From Limanda limanda (lineage: Eukaryota; Chordata; Actinopteri; Pleuronectiformes; Pleuronectidae): a stretch of DNA of 64,000 nucleotides. The notes beneath the pieces are model-generated. The model had not been told where the DNA came from. It worked only from the letters and a program-made list of their open reading frames with translations, and did no database searches. Shown in pieces: positions 61,001-64,000 of the stretch (position 1 is its first letter; the number at the start of each line of letters is the position of its first letter). The stretch covers positions 6,261,686 through 6,325,685 of the forward strand of contig NC_083656.1 of NCBI RefSeq assembly GCF_963576545.1. Reading direction: 5' to 3'. The translations under genes were made by a program, and so were the position numbers.

Positions 61001-63550
61001 GCACTTCGTACTGATTCAAAGGAGGAAGCCTACAGACTTTTTTGGGGGTTGCGGTTGCAGCCTTTGTGCCGTTAATGGAATTACACTAAATTATATGGAC
61101 TCTGATGATTTATCATAATAAAGTCAGACCACACAGACGTAACATGACATTAGTATTTAGCTGAGTGAAGATATTCGGCTGCCCACACGTTCATAAAGTG
61201 GATTTATTCTAAGTTTAGCTCCTCTTTGGATGAAGGATGAACCCGAACTATGAAAATCCCCGAGAGGTTCCCCGACCTTCACAGACATGGAACCCAGGGA
61301 AGCTTCATACGTTTAAACATGTCGTCACTTCAGTCTTTTTGTTTTTTCCTCCACTGAATCATCATCAGCTATTTACAAAGTGGCCTCGTGGTGGTTATTA
61401 TAGAGTCTTTTGGATTTCTTCCACTTGTGAGGAGACGGGGTAGCTTCCAGGGACTTTCAACACTCCTTCAAAAATGTGTCCAATAAACACTGAACCATCT
61501 GCATGTTTATATACGTTTTTCAAAGTGCATGAAGAACACAAACGCTTGCTTGTGGAAGATTGTTTTTCTAACTTTGAGGAGAGGAGAAGTGAGACGCTGT
61601 AAAACCAAAGGAAGCAGGCATTAGCGCGGAAGGTTCGCAGGTGTTTGGTCGCGGTGTAGGGTTTTATTTTTACAAGGGAGGGGGGGGAAGAGGGTGTGTC
61701 TCTCTTCCTCTTTGTGAGGCTAACTAAGCCCTGGATCACTGGCTTTGGCAACACCACTTCCAAATCTGCTGCAACCCCGAGCCCTTCGAACCTCACGCCC
61801 TCTTGGCAGCGGCTCCGGGGAGAAACGAGCTGATTCAGCAGAGGAAGAAATGTGAGCACGGCCAAATTCTGTCTTTCCCTGTGAACGATGCTGAGGGGAA
61901 ACCTCAACATGTGGCAGGATCTGCTCATTAAAACAAATACCACCGTAAAAGAATTGGCTTTAATTTTTAATAACTCTCGCAGACCTGTTATTCCTCCCAC
62001 ATGAGAAACAGCTTCAACCCACCACACTGAAGGAGAGGTTATGTAATAACTCACCTTTTTCTTCCAGGCGTTTTCGGCACCTTGGAGCTTATTGAAGCGA
62101 TCGGCCAGTGACGTCTGGATCAGCTCGGCTGGTTTGGACTTCTTCAGTCTGTCCTTCTTCTCATCTTTACTGCTGAACTCTGACATTCTGAAAAAGGATA
62201 AAGACAAATAAGTTATTTTCCATTACTCTTTTACGGCAGCATTAAAATACAAATCTAGTTTACCTGAGCTACGCAAGTCTGAGAATTATAGATAAAGAAA
62301 TGCTTTACTCCCTGGCGAATATTTAGTTACTGGGTGCTTCAGTAATATGGCTTAACCACAGACAGGTTTCCAGAAATAAATCCAAAACATTCCAGACACA
62401 AATGCCACCATCTTGCGCATTCAGAGCCAGATTCTGTGATGCAGGCATTATGGTATGTCGCCGTGTTAGCGAGCTCTCGCTGATACATGTGCGTCAGTCT
62501 CAGCTGTCAATCAGGACATTTTACTGCGTTTTAAAAGCATCAAATAACGAATGAACTCATTGGAAACACGTAATTTACAATTGACTTGACGTATGCTATT
62601 TAGTTTGGTCCATGTCCCAGCCATTAACATAGAGGAGGCATGGTTTATGACTTGCAAAACACTTTGATATCACTTTTGGGAGCTGTCATGTCGTCCATCT
62701 ATATATTGAGTATTTAGGCTCAAATGAAAATGATTCCAACCCCATTTGAACATTATATGTAAAGTAATATTGAGAAATCCTAATGTTTACATATAGATCA
62801 TAAGCTAGAATCCATACAAATGCTACTAATTGATTAATTTGTTATTAAACAAATCATTCACTGACTTTAATACTTCTGCATTATTTGTATTTTGATGTTG
62901 TTTTGGTTCTTTACAGTTAAATTTAACCAATTTGGTTTACTATACTGAAACATGATGCTGTGTTGGTGTTCATCCAATGACCTCTGTTTGAGGGAGGAGC
63001 CACCACTTCCATCCAAGCTGCTCTCCAGCTCCTCAGCGTCCTCCGACACCGTGGACATCTTCTCCAGACTCTCGTCAGCCGACGAACTTTGCATCTCCTC
63101 AAAACTTCCTCTGCTGCTGCCGCTGCTTCCCGCGCTGAGCTGTCTGTTGATGCTGAAGCCGTCTGGGACATCGTCCGTCGGTGACTCATCCTCGCCCTCG
63201 TTTTCCTCGTAGTCCTCATCCTCCATTTCTTCCTCTTCCTCCTCTACCTCTTCCTCTACCTCTTCCTCTTCATCCTCCTCTTTCTCCTTCTCCTCCTCTT
63301 CATCAGTCTTCTGCTTCTCTTCCTCACTCTCATGGTGGCTGAGGGTGACGCTGCTTTGCCGAGCTGGCTGGCCCTCCGGCGCCGAGCCCTCGCTGTGGTC
63401 CGACTCCACGCTGGTGGAGCGACATTTCTTTAGGATTCCCTTGATGCCGCGAGGCCCCGAGTCCTGGCGTTGTAGAGAGGGAGGCTGGCAGGGGGGGGAG
63501 GGAGGGGGAGAGGCGTCTCTGTGCTTGCTGTCAGAAAGGAGACTGGACGC
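48929..63550 (-). CDS. svil: svil, supervillin paralogue, 3' part: 23 coding exons, last 1274 aa
   Basis: Supervillin is a peripheral membrane, actin- and myosin-II-associated scaffold of the gelsolin/villin superfamily, acting in cell spreading, podosomes, cytokinesis and muscle costameres. Here 23 exons join in one frame with GT–AG junctions to a 1274-aa C-terminal part (human SVIL is about 2200 aa). Order, numbered from the window edge: Ser-rich linker with a Glu/Asp tract (74–122); [14 protein letters not shown] (268–281); [25 protein letters not shown]; gelsolin-like repeats about 495–1195 ([28 protein letters not shown]); villin headpiece about 1212–1274 ending LKKSKGLF. The supervillin-specific motifs separate it from villin, advillin and gelsolin. 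The N-terminal F-actin/myosin-II-binding part lies beyond 64000. It converges on kcnj3 across ~39.7 kb. Which fish paralogue this is (svila/b/c) cannot be settled here. Confidence 0.95.
49233..49388 (-). CDS. svil: svil exon (window exon 22): headpiece N-terminal part
   Basis: Acceptor taagcag, donor gtggga. Encodes [20 protein letters not shown] … [20 protein letters not shown] and [13 protein letters not shown] and YLSDEDF belong to the villin headpiece. Confidence 0.97.
49478..49590 (-). CDS. svil: svil exon (window exon 21)
   Basis: Acceptor tttacag, donor gtggga. Encodes [20 protein letters not shown] and [17 protein letters not shown]. The frame that gives the longest open stretch here is not the correct one; this frame is fixed by both junctions. 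Confidence 0.95.
49728..49871 (-). CDS. svil: svil exon (window exon 20)
   Basis: Acceptor ttctccag, donor gtcaga. Encodes [20 protein letters not shown] … [14 protein letters not shown], the last gelsolin-like core strand. Confidence 0.96.
50400..50555 (-). CDS. svil: svil exon (window exon 19)
   Basis: Acceptor cctccag, donor gtactg; the preceding intron is only 86 bp. Encodes [20 protein letters not shown] … [20 protein letters not shown] and YDAEQP. Confidence 0.96.
50642..50775 (-). CDS. svil: svil exon (window exon 18)
   Basis: Acceptor gggttcag, donor gttcgt. Encodes [20 protein letters not shown] … [14 protein letters not shown]. Confidence 0.96.
50865..51072 (-). CDS. svil: svil exon (window exon 17)
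   Basis: Acceptor gtccag, donor gtaaga. Encodes [20 protein letters not shown] … [18 protein letters not shown] and RAADKLTQ. Confidence 0.96.
51358..51460 (-). CDS. svil: svil exon (window exon 16)
   Basis: Acceptor ctccag, donor gtaatg. Encodes [19 protein letters not shown] and [15 protein letters not shown]. Confidence 0.96.
51573..51727 (-). CDS. svil: svil exon (window exon 15)
   Basis: Acceptor ccctcag, donor gtgggt. Encodes [12 protein letters not shown] … [19 protein letters not shown] and [11 protein letters not shown]. Confidence 0.96.
51812..52112 (-). CDS. svil: svil exon (window exon 14)
   Basis: At 301 bp, the largest of the gelsolin-region exons. Acceptor ctgctcag, donor gtcagt. 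Encodes [17 protein letters not shown] … [13 protein letters not shown] … [17 protein letters not shown]. Confidence 0.96.
52257..52392 (-). CDS. svil: svil exon (window exon 13)
   Basis: Acceptor atatccag, donor gtagag. Encodes [20 protein letters not shown] and [17 protein letters not shown], the diagnostic supervillin FGRLxEHNETxLFxEKFLDW segment. Confidence 0.97.
52525..52700 (-). CDS. svil: svil exon (window exon 12)
   Basis: Acceptor cagaccag-type (acaccag), donor gtgagt. Encodes [19 protein letters not shown] … [20 protein letters not shown], a gelsolin-like β-strand core. Confidence 0.96.
52885..53030 (-). CDS. svil: svil exon (window exon 11)
   Basis: Acceptor gttatag, donor gtaaaa. 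Encodes [19 protein letters not shown] and [16 protein letters not shown] … MLNSSE. Confidence 0.96.
53387..53534 (-). CDS. svil: svil exon (window exon 10)
   Basis: Acceptor gtgagcag, donor gtgcat. Encodes [20 protein letters not shown] … [18 protein letters not shown] … GGKTKYR. Confidence 0.96.
53775..53911 (-). CDS. svil: svil exon (window exon 9)
   Basis: Acceptor gtgcag, donor gtagcg. Encodes [12 protein letters not shown] … [18 protein letters not shown] … FANVIEKAK, with the gelsolin-repeat 'GDCFLL…xWxG' core. Confidence 0.96.
54066..54227 (-). CDS. svil: svil exon (window exon 8)
   Basis: Acceptor ccctcag, donor gtcaga. Encodes AKHSKHN … [18 protein letters not shown] … [16 protein letters not shown], the entry to the first gelsolin-like repeat. 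Confidence 0.96.
54979..55151 (-). CDS. svil: svil exon (window exon 7)
   Basis: Acceptor tttttag, donor gtaaga. Encodes [17 protein letters not shown] … [20 protein letters not shown] and [15 protein letters not shown], closely matching supervillin immediately before the gelsolin-like region. Confidence 0.96.
55234..55414 (-). CDS. svil: svil exon (window exon 6)
   Basis: Acceptor gggtcag, donor gtcagt. Encodes [13 protein letters not shown] … [16 protein letters not shown] … [13 protein letters not shown]. DDDETFxxFYxSV is conserved in supervillin. Confidence 0.95.
55582..55668 (-). CDS. svil: svil exon (window exon 5)
   Basis: Acceptor ggatag, donor gtctaa. Encodes [20 protein letters not shown] and FLDKLHNK, matching the supervillin LDRLETFLxxLNNK helix. 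Confidence 0.93.
55802..55873 (-). CDS. svil: svil exon (window exon 4)
   Basis: 72 bp. Acceptor ccatcag, donor gtacga. Encodes [16 protein letters not shown] … VKPHE. The sequence is weakly conserved; the call rests on flanking frame continuity and splice sites. Confidence 0.85.
56171..56318 (-). CDS. svil: svil exon (window exon 3)
   Basis: Acceptor cccgacag. Encodes [19 protein letters not shown] … [17 protein letters not shown]; donor gtgagt. [14 protein letters not shown] is a strong supervillin signature. Confidence 0.95.
56319..62054 (-). other. svil: Large svil intron (5736 bp)
   Basis: Lies between window exons 3 and 2. It contains a LINE-like 3' fragment (60600–60925), a polypurine stretch (59160–59270) and several 60–140-codon frames without family signatures. 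Svil genes are known to have optional exons, but I could not identify a convincing one here. Confidence 0.8.
60600..60925 (+). repeat. Fish LINE-like 3' end
   Basis: T/A-rich sequence (tattttatt variants), then 'agcatttcattgac', 'gacaataaaaatcttgaatc' and a terminal attgaatctt-type short tandem (ttgaatc ×2–3), the usual form of fish non-LTR retrotransposon 3' ends. Confidence 0.6.
62055..62187 (-). CDS. svil: svil exon (window exon 2)
   Basis: Acceptor tttttcag. Encodes [19 protein letters not shown] … [19 protein letters not shown]; donor gtgagt, phase 0. The 'xRFxxLQxAExAWKKK' pattern parallels the following exon's '[16 protein letters not shown]', so this is an internally repeated helical motif. 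Confidence 0.88.
62360..62650 (-). repeat. Dispersed repeat copy sharing a block with 7550–7680
   Basis: Contains ccatcttgcgcattcagagc … tctgtg, as at 7620–7665. Its other end, reverse-complemented, reads ggtttatgac partner text 'gtcataaaccatgcctcctc' and 'tgggacatggaccaaac', which I recall as part of a common fish repeat. Confidence 0.45.
62982..63550 (-). CDS. svil: svil exon (window exon 1): Ser/Pro-rich and acidic linker
   Basis: Acceptor ctacaccag, donor gtcatt. It encodes 189 codons plus two bases: [29 protein letters not shown], then a Glu/Asp-dominated tract (window residues 74–122) and a Ser-rich end. The exon is predicted disordered. Frame continuity with the next exon (AG+A = Arg) supports it. 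Confidence 0.85.
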
Positions 63551-64000
63551 CTGGTGTAGACAGGGAGAGAGACAGAGTTTTATTTTACTACTATATATTT
63601 AAAATTTCTGGAAAAGACTATTAAATGGCAGGAGCAGTATATTCTACTGCAGCTTGATTATAGCACATAACTGTCCCTGATGACATTTTCCAGTAGCGAC
63701 TCCTCTGCAGTTTCCACATAAACGCTAAAAACCTTCTTCTATTACCCAAAAGTCTCAAAGACTGAAATACGCCTCATGTACAGAAACATGTAGTTTCAGC
63801 TTTCAGTGACCTACTGTTGTTAAGAGGAGGATGAGGACTTTTGAATCAGATGAACAGGATGAAGTTTGAGATATACGTAAAATTCCATCAGAGCCTTGTT
63901 CAATCCGTCTACTTACAAATATTTTATATTAACCACTGCAATTATTCAACTGCCAAAAAAAAGCAGCAGTTGCCTGTCTACAGTAGCAAGAGAACACATC
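63551..64000 (-). other. svil: svil intron or upstream sequence at window edge
   Basis: Intronic sequence upstream of window exon 1. No further exon with a conserved frame is visible before the edge. Confidence 0.6.

Noticed and set aside
63345..63602. Plus-strand open frame across the svil acidic exon
   Set aside because: Antisense shadow of a coding exon whose minus-strand frame connects correctly to the downstream exons.

Overview
This is a vertebrate nuclear window, almost certainly from a teleost fish. It has intron-split genes with vertebrate GT–AG splicing, several introns only about 80–350 bp long, abundant long (CA)n, (GA)n and (TATC)n microsatellites, and hAT-type and TTAA-target DNA transposons with fish-like termini. 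No bacterial features, tRNA, rRNA or CRISPR array were found.

Two protein genes are supported, and they converge. On the + strand, 658–9196 is a complete three-exon kcnj3 gene (GIRK1/Kir3.1, the G-protein-gated inward-rectifier K+ channel subunit; 517 aa reconstructed). On the – strand, 63550–48929 is the 3' part of a supervillin (svil) gene: 23 consecutive coding exons, all GT–AG and phase-consistent, encoding the last 1274 aa. These cover a Ser/acidic linker, the gelsolin-like repeats and the C-terminal villin headpiece. The svil 5' exons lie beyond the right edge.

Between them, about 39.7 kb (9197–48928) holds no gene I can support. It contains microsatellites, interspersed repeats, a recent ~300-bp tandem duplication (35432–36037), and two hAT-like elements bounded by perfect 8-bp target duplications. 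One (25010–25855) is nested inside an older TTAA-flanked MITE and carries a decayed MADF-domain sequence. The other (44766–45841) carries a decayed histone H3 sequence.

The two genes have no known joint function: one is a membrane K+ channel subunit, the other an actin/membrane-cortex scaffold. Their linkage is still informative. In mammals, as I recall, KCNJ3 maps to the block carrying ZEB2/KIF5C/NEB and SVIL to the block carrying ZEB1/KIF5B/NEBL, which are whole-genome-duplication partners. A svil paralogue beside kcnj3 in fish may therefore be an ohnologue that mammals lost. All coordinates come from reading codons and splice sites by eye; no database search was run.
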